Source: Dehalococcoidia bacterium (lineage in GTDB: Bacteria > Chloroflexota > Dehalococcoidia > Lucifugimonadales > UBA1123). Taken from it: DNA of 43,414 bases. Made by a program: the position numbers and the translations under genes. The stretch lies in assembly GCA_021295915.1 (NCBI GenBank), contig JAGWBK010000026.1, positions 29,626 through 73,039 of the forward strand, given 5' to 3'. The notes below the pieces were generated by a model. That model worked only from the letters and a program-made list of their open reading frames with translations. It was not told the origin of the DNA and did not search any database. How positions within the stretch are numbered: position 1 is the stretch's first letter; every line of letters begins with the position of its first letter. Of this stretch, positions 16,651-25,909 are shown piece after piece.

Positions 16651-17747
16651 ATGAGTCAATTAATTAGAGGACGGAAAAATTCTATGCGTTCATACTTGGC
16701 CATTATATCCGTTGCACTGTTCACGGCGATCTTAGCAGTAGCCTGCACCCAGGCTGGCGATGATGCCGGAGAGTCGAGACTTGCGCTGGTAGAAGACCGG
16801 GGCAAGGTGGTCTGCGCGACCCTGGACGACACTCCCGGCTTCGGCTTCCTCGATGAGAACGGCAACCACCTGGGATTCGATATAGATCTCTGCCGCGCCG
16901 TTGCGGCTGCAACCCTGGGCGACGCAAACGCAGTCGAGCTTCGCACCATCGACGCCGCCGAGCGTGGCCCCGTCATGCAGGCCGGAGAGGTAGACTTGCT
17001 CGTCTTCGTGACCACGTGGACCAGCTCGCGCGATGCCGCGTGGGGCGACTTCGTGCCAACGATTTTCTACGATGGTCAGGGCTTCCTGGTGCCCACGCGC
17101 CTGGGAGTGCCGAGTGCGAGCGAACTGGGTGGAGCCTCCGTCTGCACGGTATCCGGCACGACCAGCGAGCTGAACATGGAGGACTTCTTCCGGCAGAACC
17201 AGATGGAGTACTCCCCAGTCATCTTCGAGAACTTCGATCTTGCTCTCGATGCCTACACGAACAGTAGCTGTGATGTCCTCACGACCGACCGCTCCACGCT
17301 CGCCGCTCTCAGGACCAGCCTCCCTGCACCTAGTGAGCATGTGATTCTGCCTGAGATCATCTCTGAGGAGCCGCTTACCCCTCTCGTTCCCCACGGCGAC
17401 AGCCAGTGGTTCGACATCGTCAAAACCACGATGGCCATCCTGATCCAGGGCGAGGCGTTGGGGGTCAACTCCGGGAACGTCTCTGAGCTTGCTGCCGGCA
17501 ACAACGTGAAGGTAAAGCGCTTGCTCGGCACCGAAGGCGCATGGGGCCAGTCAGACCTGGGCCTGGAGACCACCGTAGCCCAGACGTCATATCCCAGGTC
17601 GGCAACTACGGCGAGATCTACGAACGCCATCTAGGTTCGAACGGAATCGGACTGCCAAGAGAGGGCGGCAGAAACGCCCTCTGGTCCGGCGCCCCCTGCA
17701 CCGACTGCCCCAAAGGAGGCCAGATCTACGCCCCACCTCTGAGGTAA
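16651..17747 (+). CDS. Amino-acid-type ABC transporter substrate-binding lipoprotein, frameshifted near the C-terminus
   Basis: This is a periplasmic-binding-protein family 3 lipoprotein. The N-terminus RGRKNSMRSYLAIISVALF...LAVAC32 is a lipoprotein signal ending in a lipobox. The domain follows: GFLDENGNHLGFDIDLCRAV, EVDLLVFVTTWTSSRDAAWG, and CDVLTTDRSTLAAL. The general-amino-acid (AapJ-like) branch has this architecture. Start at 16651 has AGGGG 7 nt upstream. The open frame stops at 17634 after an unrelated tail, but the true family ending DVISQVGNYGEIYERHLG...GGQIYAPPLR continues in the -1 frame to TAA at 17745-17747. So one base is missing near 17583. That could be a sequencing error or a real lesion. 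No permease or ATPase gene is adjacent. Confidence 0.8.
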
Positions 17748-17800
17748 CCGGTTTAGCACCTTAGAAAGCTGCCCCGATACGCAGGATTGGAAACCAACGG

Positions 17801-17842
17801 CCCCCTCTCCCTCAGGGAGAGGGTTGGGGTGAGGGTGAGAAC
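17801..17842. repeat. Interspersed palindromic repeat
   Basis: A single full copy of the CCCTCTCCCTCAGGGAGAGG core with the TTGGGGTGAGGGTGAGAAC tail. It lies between the binding-protein gene and the peroxiredoxin. Confidence 0.85.
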
Positions 17843-17948
17843 CCTGCCCACCAACCTGGCTCACTATCGCAAGATACCTCGACGCGCACACCACCCAAAT
17901 GCCCAGGATAGGGTAAACTTCCCCACAGACCCACAAAGGAGAAGCACC

Positions 17949-18438
17949 ATGACCGAAAAGCTGGTACAGGGCGACCGATTTCCCAAGATCGAACTGGACC
18001 TGATAGACGGCTCGACCATGTCGCTGCCCGGAGATATCCCCGGACGCTACCTCGCGCTGCTGTTCTACAGGGGCGAGTGGTGACCGTACTGCAGGCGGCA
18101 GTTGGCCACCTACCAGAAGAGCCTCGAAGAGCTTGACGAGATGGGATTGAGAGGACCGTGAAACCGCTGCGAAGATGGCCGAGGAAGTAGGCCTAACCTT
18201 CCCGATAGCCTACGGAGTCACCGAAGAGAGCGTGGCAGCCCTCGCCCCGTGGTGGACCGAGGACAAGGCCCACGGTCGCTACCTCCAGCCGATGGAGTTT
18301 CTCGTTGGTCGCGGAGTCGTCTTCGGCTCCATGTACGCCTCAGGCCCAATCGGCCGGATGGGAGTCAGGCAGGCGATGGCGTTCATCAAGCATCGGGAAA
18401 GCAGACAGCGACAGGCCTCTGCCGCTGGGGATTCCTGA
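17949..18438 (+). pseudogene. AhpC/TSA peroxiredoxin with in-frame UGA at the peroxidatic position, then a frame break
   Basis: The ATG at 17949 has AAAGGAG upstream and encodes MTEKLVQGDRFPKIELDL, then YLALLFYRGEW. TGA follows at 18081-18083 as codon 45, and the same frame goes on PYC48RRQLATYQKSLEELDEM. Family members read RG-x-WCPYC, so the UGA takes the peroxidatic cysteine and leaves a U-x2-C pair. A second lesion is different. After about residue 68 the frame ends at 18159-18161, and the family sequence resumes one base later as DRETAAKMAEEVGLTFPIAY...GRYLQPMEFLVGRG...GPIGRM to TGA 18438. About seven residues (the VVAVSVD strand) are missing there, so 20 or 23 nt look deleted. It is either an assembly fault in a live selenoprotein gene or a decayed copy. 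I call it a pseudogene because of the second lesion. Confidence 0.7.
18094..18110 (+). promoter_or_regulatory. SECIS-like hairpin after the peroxiredoxin UGA
   Basis: GGCGGC (18094-18099) pairs with GCCACC (18105-18110) with one C-A mismatch around the loop AGUUG; an A-U pair (18093/18111) can extend it. The loop starts 16 nt after the UGA. If C18099 pairs with G18104 instead, the loop is AGUU with one bulged G, the same C-AGUU-G cap as in the OsmC gene at 35312. Folded by eye. Confidence 0.45.
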
Positions 18439-18539
18439 ACAGCAGCCAGCTTTGAGAGCGCTTAAGCGCCGATAGACACGCCCCCTCTGGCGTCCCTAAC
18501 ATGCTGGGACAATAATTACCCAGCAAGGGGGCGCTTCAA

Positions 18540-19465
18540 TTGGAAGACCAGACCTGGTTCAGGGGCAACCTTCACACTCACACGACCGAGTCCGACGGGG
18601 ACGCGGAGCCGGAAGTCGTAGCTGCTTGGTACAAGGACCACGGCTACGACTTTCTCGTGCTGTCGGAACACAATCACCTCTTCCTCCTCGATTACGGCAG
18701 CGGACGTGATAGCTCCTCATGCCCCCTGATGATTCCGGGGGAGGAGGTCACGATTCCGACAGACCATAGCGACGTCATCCCTGTTCACCTGGGCGCCATC
18801 GGAATTGACCGCCTCGTCGAACCGGTCTACGGCGATGACGTAGCCGCTACTCTCCAGCTGAACATAGACGCAATCCGCGATGCCGGTGGCATATCCTGCA
18901 TCAACCACCCCAGCTGGAAGTGGGCGTTCGATCACGAGGCTATCCTGAAGACGCACGGCGCCAGCCTCATGGAAGTCTTCAACGCCGCCAACGACTGCAA
19001 CAACTTCCCCATGCCCGTGCCCGGCTTCCTCTCTCCCACCGAGATCTGGGACAACGTCCTGAGCGCCGGAATGCCGATCTTCGGAGTCGCGTCCGACGAC
19101 TCGCACCACTATCACGACTTCGCTCTCGACAAGGACAACCCCGGACGCGGCTGGGTGATGGTCGAGTCCGAAGCTCTGGAGACCGACGCCCTCGTCGAGG
19201 TGATGGCAGACGGCAGGTTCTACTCATCAACCGGCGTCTTCCTGGCCGAACTACAGTCGTCGGCTGACGAAGTCTCCCTGAAGGTCCGGCAGAGAAAAGA
19301 CTCCCTCTTCCTGACAAGGTTCATAGGCAGAGACGGCACCGTCCACGATGAGCGGATGGGCAACGAAGTCGCCTACCCCCCACCGGCGACGAGGGCTACA
19401 TCCGCGCCCACGTGACCTCCTCCAACGGCCACCAGGCTTGGACCCAGCCCGTATTTCTGACCTAG
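18540..19465 (+). CDS. PHP-domain phosphoesterase, frameshifted at a C run
   Basis: The protein opens WFRGNLHTHTTESDGDAEPE and continues YKDHGYDFLVLSEHNHLFLL, the HxH and EHNH metal-binding motifs of the PHP superfamily (metal-dependent phosphoesterases, YciV/TrpH-like). INHPSWKW and FGVASDDSHHYHDF supply further His and Asp ligands. TTG start at 18540 with AAGGGGG about 9 nt upstream. The open frame ends at 19415, but the expected ending TGDEGYIRAHVTSSNGHQAW...PVFLT lies in the -1 frame to TAG at 19463-19465. The break falls in a run of six C near 19379-19384, so one C is probably missing, either in the reads or in the genome. It is the third broken gene in a row. Confidence 0.8.
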
Positions 19466-19492
19466 CAGACCTTCGTAAGACTCATTCAACCT

Positions 19493-19822
19493 GCCCCCTC
19501 TCCATTGGTGGGCTGAGAGGGGTAGGTAAACTGGCAATTCGTTCGTCCTGAGCTTGTCGAAGGACATCCCCATCCCCTGGATTCCGGCCGGTTTATGAAT
19601 ATCTACCCCCTCTCCCTCGATGGGAGAGGGTTGGAGCCTGCCCCGTACTTGATACGGGGGTGAGGGTGAAAAGCACGGACACCGCCCACTCAGTCTTGGG
19701 ACACTGTCGCCCCTCTCCTCTAATGGGCTGACAGAGATAGGTAAACCGACAATTCGTTCATCCTGAGCTTGTCGAAGGACACGCCCACCCCCTGGATTCC
19801 GGGTTTCGCCAGAATGACGGTT
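19493..19822. repeat. Large composite repeat block in gap 19466-19939
   Basis: It contains two CCTGAGCTTGTCGAAGGACA copies, each preceded by a GGTAGGTAAAC or ATAGGTAAACC module. There is a CCCTCTCCCTCGATGGGAGA core with GAGCCTGCCCCGTACTTGAT nested between core and tail. Two CCTGGATTCCGG elements are also present, one truncated. The remaining 110 nt before 19940 hold nothing I recognise. Confidence 0.85.
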
Positions 19823-19939
19823 TGTGAGTATCCACACGCCTACCCACCCCTTATCCCAAGATAAATCCCCCTAACTTTTCCACAGCCAGACCGTTACCTT
19901 ATTTGGGTATCAACAGCCAACTGCGTGTAAGGAATAGGA

Positions 19940-22279
19940 ATGACCGCACTGTCGAAAGTCTTGGAAAGTCTCAGGTCGTGGAAGTTGTGGGTCGGTGTGG
20001 TCGTTCTGGTCGCGGTAGCCGGAGGCGGCTATTACGGCTACGGAGTCTGGACCGACTCGAGTGCCGAGGAAGAAGATGGACAGACACAGCTCGTCCCTGT
20101 CACGCGCGGCGACCTCGTTAACGACGTCAGCGTGACCGGAACTCTGACGTACACGACTCGCGAGACGCTTACATTCGCCCAGCAGGGGACAGTCTCCGAT
20201 GTCATCGTATCTGAAGGCGACATTGTGTCTGCCGGCGACCCGCTCGCAGTCCTGGACGCTGAGACCGTTGCGAACCTCGAGAAGGCCATAGCCCAGGCGC
20301 GGGTCGACGTCCGCGCCGCCGAAGACGCGCTCGAAGACGCCAGGAGCCCATACACGGCTGTGCAGATCGCCCAGGCCAAGTCTGACGAGGTGGATGCCCG
20401 GCAGGCCCTCCAGGATGCCCAGGAGGAGCTGAGTGATCTCGGAGTCGTCGCAGCCGACCAGTTGGCGCAGGCCAGGCTGGACATCCTGAATGCCCAGGCC
20501 GACCTAGAGACTGCCATAGAGAACAAGGCCACGCTGGCCACTCCAACGAACGAGGACGTCGTGAGGGCTAAGGCCGACGTTACGGCAGCCCGCGTGGCGC
20601 TGCAGGACGCCGAAGACGCCCTCGACACGCTGCTGAACCCTGACAGCGATGAGATCGGCGACCGCATAGCCGAGCTTCAGTCCGACATCGACTCAGCCGA
20701 GCAGACGCTGGTCACCGAAAGGCTCGACCTCGAAGCCGCAGAGCGCAATGCCGAGGACCGGATTCAGCCCGTCGCAGAAGATCTCGACACGGGCCAGGCC
20801 GACTACAACGACCTCTTCGTAAAGTGGCTCGGCATGAGCCCAGCTCCTGATTTGGGAGAGTCCCCCGAGGCCATCTTCGCGGCACATGACATCGACTTGG
20901 AGACCGTCTTCGAGGGGCCCCGCACTGAGGAGATGCAGCAGCAGTTCTTCAGGGGCGAACTGAGCGACGATCCGGAAACTCCCTGGGACGAACTGATCGT
21001 GATGTCCTGGGTGGCGCTCTATCTCGGCGAGATTCTCGTGGACTGTGAGTCTGACGATTCCGTCCCCAATCGCTACTGTGTCACCGGTGAGTTCGACGAT
21101 GCCTATGAGGCCATCGTTGAGCTGACTGATGACCTTCAGACTGTCGAGGCTGAGGAGTCAGAGAAGATCTGGGATGCGACAGTCGCCCTCAGCAATGCCG
21201 AAGACACTCTCAAACTCCGCCAGCAGGACCTGGAAGACTACCTCGCCGAGATCGACGAGGAGCTGGACTCCCTGGAGATTGAGTCCGCCCAGGCAGCGGT
21301 TGTGACCGCCGAGGTGGACCTGCTCGATGCCGAGACTGCACTGGCGGAGCTCATGCAGCCCGCTGAGCTCGACATTGGTCTTACCGACCGCGAGATCGAG
21401 CTCGCCCAGGCCATGCTGGCAGATGCCGAAGAGGCCCTCGCCGCGCTTCTCGAGGACCCTGACCCAATCGACCTGCTCGTCAAACAGGCCGCAGTGAACC
21501 TCGCGCTTGAGTCCCTGGCAGAAGCCGAGTCGACGCTCGAGGAGTACAACACCATCGACCAGTTGGACATCGAACTCAGACAGGCCGAGGTGGTGGCGGC
21601 GCAGGCGTCTCTTGAGACGGCGGTCGTCAACCTTGAAAGCGCCACTCTTCGCGCTCCATTCGACGGCATCGTTGTTGTCCTGAACATCGAGTCCGGTCAG
21701 CAGGTCAACGCCAACACAGAGGCCGTCGAGATTGCTGATCCGTCAGTCGTCGAAGTCAGCGGATCAGTCGACGAGATCGATGTCCTGTTCCTGCAGGAGG
21801 GAGCGCGCGCGGCCGTCAACCTGGAGGCTCTCGGAACGCAGACGCTGCCCGGGACCGTCTCCTCCATTGCCACCGTCGGCACCTCTCAGCAGGGCGTCGT
21901 GACCTACCCGGTGACCATCCGGGTGGAGTCCTCGGCAAACAACCAGCTTCCCGAGGGGCTGAGCGCCACTGCACAGGTGGTTATTCGCGAGCAGACCGAC
22001 TCGCTGCTGATACCCTTGCAGGCGCTCTACGGCTCGGTGCAGGCCCCGATTGTCAGAGTGGTGAACGGCGACAGCACTGTCGACAGGCAGGTCTCGCTCG
22101 GCATTAGCGACGACTTCTGGATCGTGGTCGAGGACGGCCTGGCTGAGGGCGAGTTCATCAGCATGGAAGTGGTCGGCAGCTCCACGAGCCAGTTCGGAGG
22201 AATCGGAGCCACGTTCCGCGCCGTAGGAGGATTCGGCGGTCCAGGAGGAAGGGGAGGAGGCGGTCCGCCGAGAAACTGA
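19940..22279 (+). CDS. MacA/HlyD-like periplasmic adaptor with very long coiled coil
   Basis: This 779-residue membrane-fusion protein starts with a membrane anchor (about residues 15-37, KLWVGVVVLVAVAGGGYYGY). A barrel-sandwich half follows (TYTTRETLTFAQQGTVSDVI, then GDIVSAGDPLAVLD). Next is an exceptionally long Ala/Glu/Asp-rich helical region (about 90-600) with heptad-like repeats such as AEDALEDARSPYTAVQIAQA and a non-coiled insert at about 285-395. The second lipoyl half is TLRAPFDGIVVVLNIESGQQ, followed by beta-barrel domains and a Gly-rich tail (FGGPGGRGGGGPPRN). Typical MacA proteins are near 370-400 residues, so the hairpin is roughly doubled. It lies 21 nt upstream of a MacB-like permease. 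ATG start at 19940 after TAAGGAATAGG. Confidence 0.88.
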   Translation: MTALSKVLESLRSWKLWVGVVVLVAVAGGGYYGYGVWTDSSAEEEDGQTQLVPVTRGDLVNDVSVTGTLTYTTRETLTFAQQGTVSDVIVSEGDIVSAGDPLAVLDAETVANLEKAIAQARVDVRAAEDALEDARSPYTAVQIAQAKSDEVDARQALQDAQEELSDLGVVAADQLAQARLDILNAQADLETAIENKATLATPTNEDVVRAKADVTAARVALQDAEDALDTLLNPDSDEIGDRIAELQSDIDSAEQTLVTERLDLEAAERNAEDRIQPVAEDLDTGQADYNDLFVKWLGMSPAPDLGESPEAIFAAHDIDLETVFEGPRTEEMQQQFFRGELSDDPETPWDELIVMSWVALYLGEILVDCESDDSVPNRYCVTGEFDDAYEAIVELTDDLQTVEAEESEKIWDATVALSNAEDTLKLRQQDLEDYLAEIDEELDSLEIESAQAAVVTAEVDLLDAETALAELMQPAELDIGLTDREIELAQAMLADAEEALAALLEDPDPIDLLVKQAAVNLALESLAEAESTLEEYNTIDQLDIELRQAEVVAAQASLETAVVNLESATLRAPFDGIVVVLNIESGQQVNANTEAVEIADPSVVEVSGSVDEIDVLFLQEGARAAVNLEALGTQTLPGTVSSIATVGTSQQGVVTYPVTIRVESSANNQLPEGLSATAQVVIREQTDSLLIPLQALYGSVQAPIVRVVNGDSTVDRQVSLGISDDFWIVVEDGLAEGEFISMEVVGSSTSQFGGIGATFRAVGGFGGPGGRGGGGPPRN

Positions 22280-22300
22280 TCGGCTAGCCCAAATCTACCA

Positions 22301-23512
22301 ATGTCACCACTACAGACAATTAGGACAGCCATCGCCTCCCTTGAGGCCAACAAGCTCCGCGCAGGACTCGCGCTGCTGGGCATCGTCATTGGTGTCACTG
22401 CCGTCATCACGCTCATGTCGATCGGACGCGGCGCAACCCAGCAGATCACCGGGATCATCCAGGGTCTGGGTACCAACCTCCTGTTCGTACAGCCTGAGGG
22501 AGACGACGCGCAGCTTACCCTTGGCGATGCCGACGCTCTGGTTGACCCTCTGTTCGCCCCGACCGTAGTTGCCGCCGCGCCCGAAATCCGCAGCTTCGCG
22601 ACACTCGCTGCCGGCCGGGATAACACCTCGGCCCAGGTGGTCGGTGTGACCCCCGAGTACCTCGGCGCCCGCGGCCTCGACCTCGCCAGCGGCATGTTCA
22701 TCAGCTTCGCCCACGTCGATAACCGGGACGAGGTAATCGTTCTGGGCTCCAACGTTGCAGAGCAGCTCTTCCAGAACCGTGACCCGGTCGGCGACTACGT
22801 CCGCGTAAACGCTCGCAGGTTCAGGGTGATAGGTGTTCTTGAAAGCCAGGGCGGCAGCGGGTTCGGCACGTTCGACACCCAGGTGTTGATACCCATAACC
22901 ACCGCGTACTACCGGCTCAGCGGAGACCGAACGTCGACCGGCGACATCTCGGTGAGCCTCATCAACGTCCAGGTTAGAAGCGTCGACGAGGTCGACCGCA
23001 GCATCGAGGAAGCGAGCGGCGTGCTACGACTGCGCCACCGCATAACCGGCGAGGACGACTTCACCGTCATCAGCCAGCAGAGCACGATCGAGACGCTGGA
23101 GGAGACGACTAACACGCTCGTCGTCTTCCTCGGCGTGATCGCAGGCATCTCCCTGCTCGTGGGCGGCATCGGCATCATGAACATAATGCTGGTGTCGGTC
23201 ACCGAACGCACCCGCGAGATCGGCATCCGCAAGGCGATGGGCGCAAAGCGGAGCGACATCCTCTTCCAGTTCGTTGCCGAAGCGACTGTCCTGAGTATCG
23301 GAGGCGGCCTTCTCGGAGCGGCGCTCGGCTTTGGCATGACCAACCTTGTCGACGGACGCTCCTTGGGAAGTCAGACCTTCTCAACGAGCTTCAGTCTCGA
23401 ATTCGCCATCCTAGCCCTCGCCGTGTCCGCCGGAATCGGCCTCTTCTTCGGCATCTACCCAGCCGCCAGAGCGTCCGGCCTCCACCCAATAGACGCCCTG
23501 AGATACGAATAA
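22301..23512 (+). CDS. MacB-like ABC transporter permease (FtsX/MacB_PCD fold)
   Basis: This 403-residue protein has an N-terminal membrane helix (KLRAGLALLGIVIGVTAVIT), a periplasmic MacB_PCD domain, and three C-terminal helices. The FtsX signature SVTERTREIGIRKAMGAKRS lies between the second and third helices. It ends YPAARASGLHPIDALRYE as in MacB and LolC/E. There is no nucleotide-binding domain and no separate ATPase gene in the window, so the energising subunit must be encoded elsewhere. It follows the adaptor by 21 nt, and a lipoprotein gene with a Gly-rich region follows after a repeat block. A tripartite mechanotransmission pump is the likely complex; in a monoderm Chloroflexota it would act without an outer-membrane channel. 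Confidence 0.9.
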   Translation: MSPLQTIRTAIASLEANKLRAGLALLGIVIGVTAVITLMSIGRGATQQITGIIQGLGTNLLFVQPEGDDAQLTLGDADALVDPLFAPTVVAAAPEIRSFATLAAGRDNTSAQVVGVTPEYLGARGLDLASGMFISFAHVDNRDEVIVLGSNVAEQLFQNRDPVGDYVRVNARRFRVIGVLESQGGSGFGTFDTQVLIPITTAYYRLSGDRTSTGDISVSLINVQVRSVDEVDRSIEEASGVLRLRHRITGEDDFTVISQQSTIETLEETTNTLVVFLGVIAGISLLVGGIGIMNIMLVSVTERTREIGIRKAMGAKRSDILFQFVAEATVLSIGGGLLGAALGFGMTNLVDGRSLGSQTFSTSFSLEFAILALAVSAGIGLFFGIYPAARASGLHPIDALRYE

Positions 23513-23563
23513 CCCGAATTCGTAGGTAAGCATAATGTTCAGCCTTGGAACTAATTCAACTGA

Positions 23564-23755
23564 TCCCCTCTCCCTCAGGGCTGATAGGGGTAGGTATTTA
23601 CTAACCGTCATTCCCGCGAAAGCGGGAATCTAGGGGCTGGGGGTGTCCTTCGACAAGCTCAGAGCCTGCACCGGGCTTGATCCGGTGACGAACGAATTGC
23701 TGGTTTACAAACCCCCTCTCCCTTGACGGGAGAGGGCTGGGGTGAGGGTGAAAAC
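23564..23755. repeat. Composite repeat block in gap 23513-23839
   Basis: CCCCTCTCCCTCAGGGCTGA with GGGGTAGGTATTTAC comes first, then CGTCATTCCCGCGAAAGCGG. After these the near-palindrome is in reverse orientation (CCTTCGACAAGCTCAG) with CCTGCACCGGGCTTGATCC inserted before GACGAACGAATTG. A CCCTCTCCCTTGACGGGAGA copy with tail closes the block. Confidence 0.85.
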
Positions 23756-23839
23756 CTCGATTACCAACCTCCATTGGCTCCCTCAGAGTGAGGCTGGCAG
23801 TGGCCTCAACACCATCCCCCCACAGAAAGCGAGAATCAA

Positions 23840-24802
23840 TTGAAAGCAAAGCTGAGCATCTTCGCAGGGATGGTGATACTCCTACTTCTCCTCGCGTGCG
23901 GGTCCTCCGAGCAGGAAGTAAGCCCCACCACCGCACAGGTCGCGGACGTGTCTCAGTTCCCAACCCCCACGCGCTCCCAGGCCGAGCCGCAACCCACCTC
24001 TCCACCGGCAGTCGCCCAGGTGCAGACGAGCCAGGACGCTGGCGGCTCCAACGACGAGCAGCCACCAATGACTGAAGAAGAGATCCAGGATCTTAGGCAG
24101 CGACTTCAGAGCGGCGAACTGAGCGAAGAGGAAGCTCGCCAGGCGTTCCAGAGGCTACGATCACAGTTCGGCGATGGCCCCGGCGGACCCGGTGGCAGCC
24201 AGGTCGCAGGCTCCATCGAGAGCCTCGAAGAGAGTTCTCTCACGGTCGCGACAGACCTTGCCTCCGTCTCCGTAAACGTCGGAACGGACGCCGTCATCAG
24301 GGTCACGTCAGTCCTCGAACCGACGGCCCTGGCAGACGACACCCAGGTAATGGTCGTAAGCGAACGACTGGAGGGCAAAACGCTCGCCAGAGTGATAACC
24401 ATCATTCCCGAGGGTCAGACAGGGTTCCGAGGCGGCGGACTGGGAAGGCTTGGCGGGGGACAGGGAGCACCCGGCGGTGGCCAGGGTGGGTTCGGCCCCA
24501 ATCAGGCCGCCCCCGGTGGAGGCCAGGGCGGATTCGGCGCCAACCGTGGTCTTTTCGGGACCGTCACAGGCGTGAGCGACACCGGATTCACACTCGAGAC
24601 TCAGCAGGGCCCTCTCCCGATAGCCATTGACGAAGACTCAGTCATCCTAGAGACACGAGAGGGAGCCTTCACCGACCTTGAAGTCGGAATGCAGGTCCGA
24701 GTAGCAGGCCCCGCCGCCGAGAACGGCACCATAGAAGCCCGCTCCGTAATAGTCACCCCCGAAGGCCTCGAAGACACCCGCCCCATAAACACCGGCCTCT
24801 AG
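23840..24802 (+). CDS. Gly-rich lipoprotein with DUF5666-like domains
   Basis: This 320-residue protein has a lipoprotein signal (MKAKLSIFAGMVILLLLLAC20). A Pro/Thr/Gln-rich spacer and a short helical segment (EEEIQDLRQRLQSGELSEEE) follow. Two small beta domains of the DUF5666 type come next: VAGSIESLEESSLTVATDLA and, near the end, LFGTVTGVSDTGFTLETQQG with VGMQVRVAGPAAENGTIEAR. Between them lies a Gly-rich linker with repeated GGGQGGFG(P/A)N units. TTG start at 23840, with a weak ribosome site. It follows the MacA/MacB-like pair on the same strand, and both it and the adaptor carry Gly-rich stretches. That suggests an accessory role in the same system, but this is inference. Confidence 0.78.
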   Translation: MKAKLSIFAGMVILLLLLACGSSEQEVSPTTAQVADVSQFPTPTRSQAEPQPTSPPAVAQVQTSQDAGGSNDEQPPMTEEEIQDLRQRLQSGELSEEEARQAFQRLRSQFGDGPGGPGGSQVAGSIESLEESSLTVATDLASVSVNVGTDAVIRVTSVLEPTALADDTQVMVVSERLEGKTLARVITIIPEGQTGFRGGGLGRLGGGQGAPGGGQGGFGPNQAAPGGGQGGFGANRGLFGTVTGVSDTGFTLETQQGPLPIAIDEDSVILETREGAFTDLEVGMQVRVAGPAAENGTIEARSVIVTPEGLEDTRPINTGL

Positions 24803-24813
24803 GGTTCAACCCC

Positions 24814-25824
24814 TCATATATTGAACTGCGGCTCGCTGTAGTCCCGCACCTTGTTGTAGATCTGGATGCGCCAGCGTTGCGTGTCGGCGACCATGAGCCT
24901 CGACCCGTGCGGGTCGAACGCGACTCCCATTGGCAGCGCGAAGTGCTTTTCCGGATCTAGCGAGTACACCCGCCGCCGCGCCTTGTGAACGTCGGGATTG
25001 GCTCGGACGAAATCGCTCTGCCACTTCGACAACTCATACGCGTCGCCGATGAACGTGGTGATGTACATCCCGCCCGAGTCGTACGCCTGGACCCTGCTGT
25101 TCGCCCAGTCGCAGACGTATATGTCGCCGTCCGGGTCGACAGCCACGTCCGACGGATGATCGAACTCGTAGTCGCCCGTCCCGCGACTTCCGAGCCCGAA
25201 CACGAACCCGCCGTCGCCATCGAACTTCTGGATTCGGTGGTTCTTGTAGTCGGCGACGTACACGAAGCCTTCGACGTCTGTAGTGATGCCCCAGGGCGAC
25301 AGGAACTCTCCGTTACCTGAGCCTGTGGAACCCCACTGCGAGATGAGGCTGCCGTCTCGCGTCAGCTTCTGTACCCGGTCGTTGAGCGCGTCGACGACCA
25401 GCACGTTGTCGTTGTAGTCGATAGCGATGCCCGAGGGCCTCCTGAACTGTCCATCACCGTCTCCCGATGTGCCGAACGAGCGGACGAAGTCCCCTTCCAC
25501 GGTGAACACGGACACGCGGTCTGTCCAGGCGTCGGTGACGTATATGTTGCGCTCCGAGTCCAGCGCGACGCCGGTTGGCCACACGAACTGTCCCGGACCC
25601 TCTCCGTACCCGCCGCCTATCATGTTGACGATCCGCTCATCGCCGGGCTCGCCGCCCAGAGAGATCCGGGTCACGTTGGGGGACAGCTCAAGGATGCCCT
25701 TGATGATCGTGAACAGTTCGTTCTCGTCGCCGATGGCCAGGGCTATCGGCTCAAGCGTCTCGTTGGGGTCCCCGATGACGTGGCTGTAGTCATAAACGCG
25801 ATTGCCAATTATCTTGGTGAGCAT
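24814..25824 (-). CDS. NHL-repeat beta-propeller protein (module 2)
   Basis: This 336-residue protein is closely similar to the propeller at 3083-4090 along its whole length. It shares MLTKI-G-RVYD-SHV at the start, EFDHPSDVA-DPDGDIYVCD in the fourth or fifth blade, the KARRRVY--(D/E)PE segment, and the end QIYNK...PQFNI. Six NHL-type blades are visible (for example NDRVQKLTRDG, NHRIQKFDGDG, NSRVQAYDSGG). No signal peptide. The start at 25824 has AAAGGAAT upstream. It lies 85 nt downstream of the DUF1800 gene of module 2 with no repeat in between, so co-transcription is likely. Tail to tail with the lipoprotein gene. Confidence 0.87.
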   Translation of the reverse strand: MLTKIIGNRVYDYSHVIGDPNETLEPIALAIGDENELFTIIKGILELSPNVTRISLGGEPGDERIVNMIGGGYGEGPGQFVWPTGVALDSERNIYVTDAWTDRVSVFTVEGDFVRSFGTSGDGDGQFRRPSGIAIDYNDNVLVVDALNDRVQKLTRDGSLISQWGSTGSGNGEFLSPWGITTDVEGFVYVADYKNHRIQKFDGDGGFVFGLGSRGTGDYEFDHPSDVAVDPDGDIYVCDWANSRVQAYDSGGMYITTFIGDAYELSKWQSDFVRANPDVHKARRRVYSLDPEKHFALPMGVAFDPHGSRLMVADTQRWRIQIYNKVRDYSEPQFNI

Positions 25825-25909
25825 GATGTCGATTCCTTTTCGCCGTAGCGAACGACCTGACTTGCAAGGGGCCGAAGAGATCGATCAGCTGGGCCGTGAA
25901 CCCTATCAC

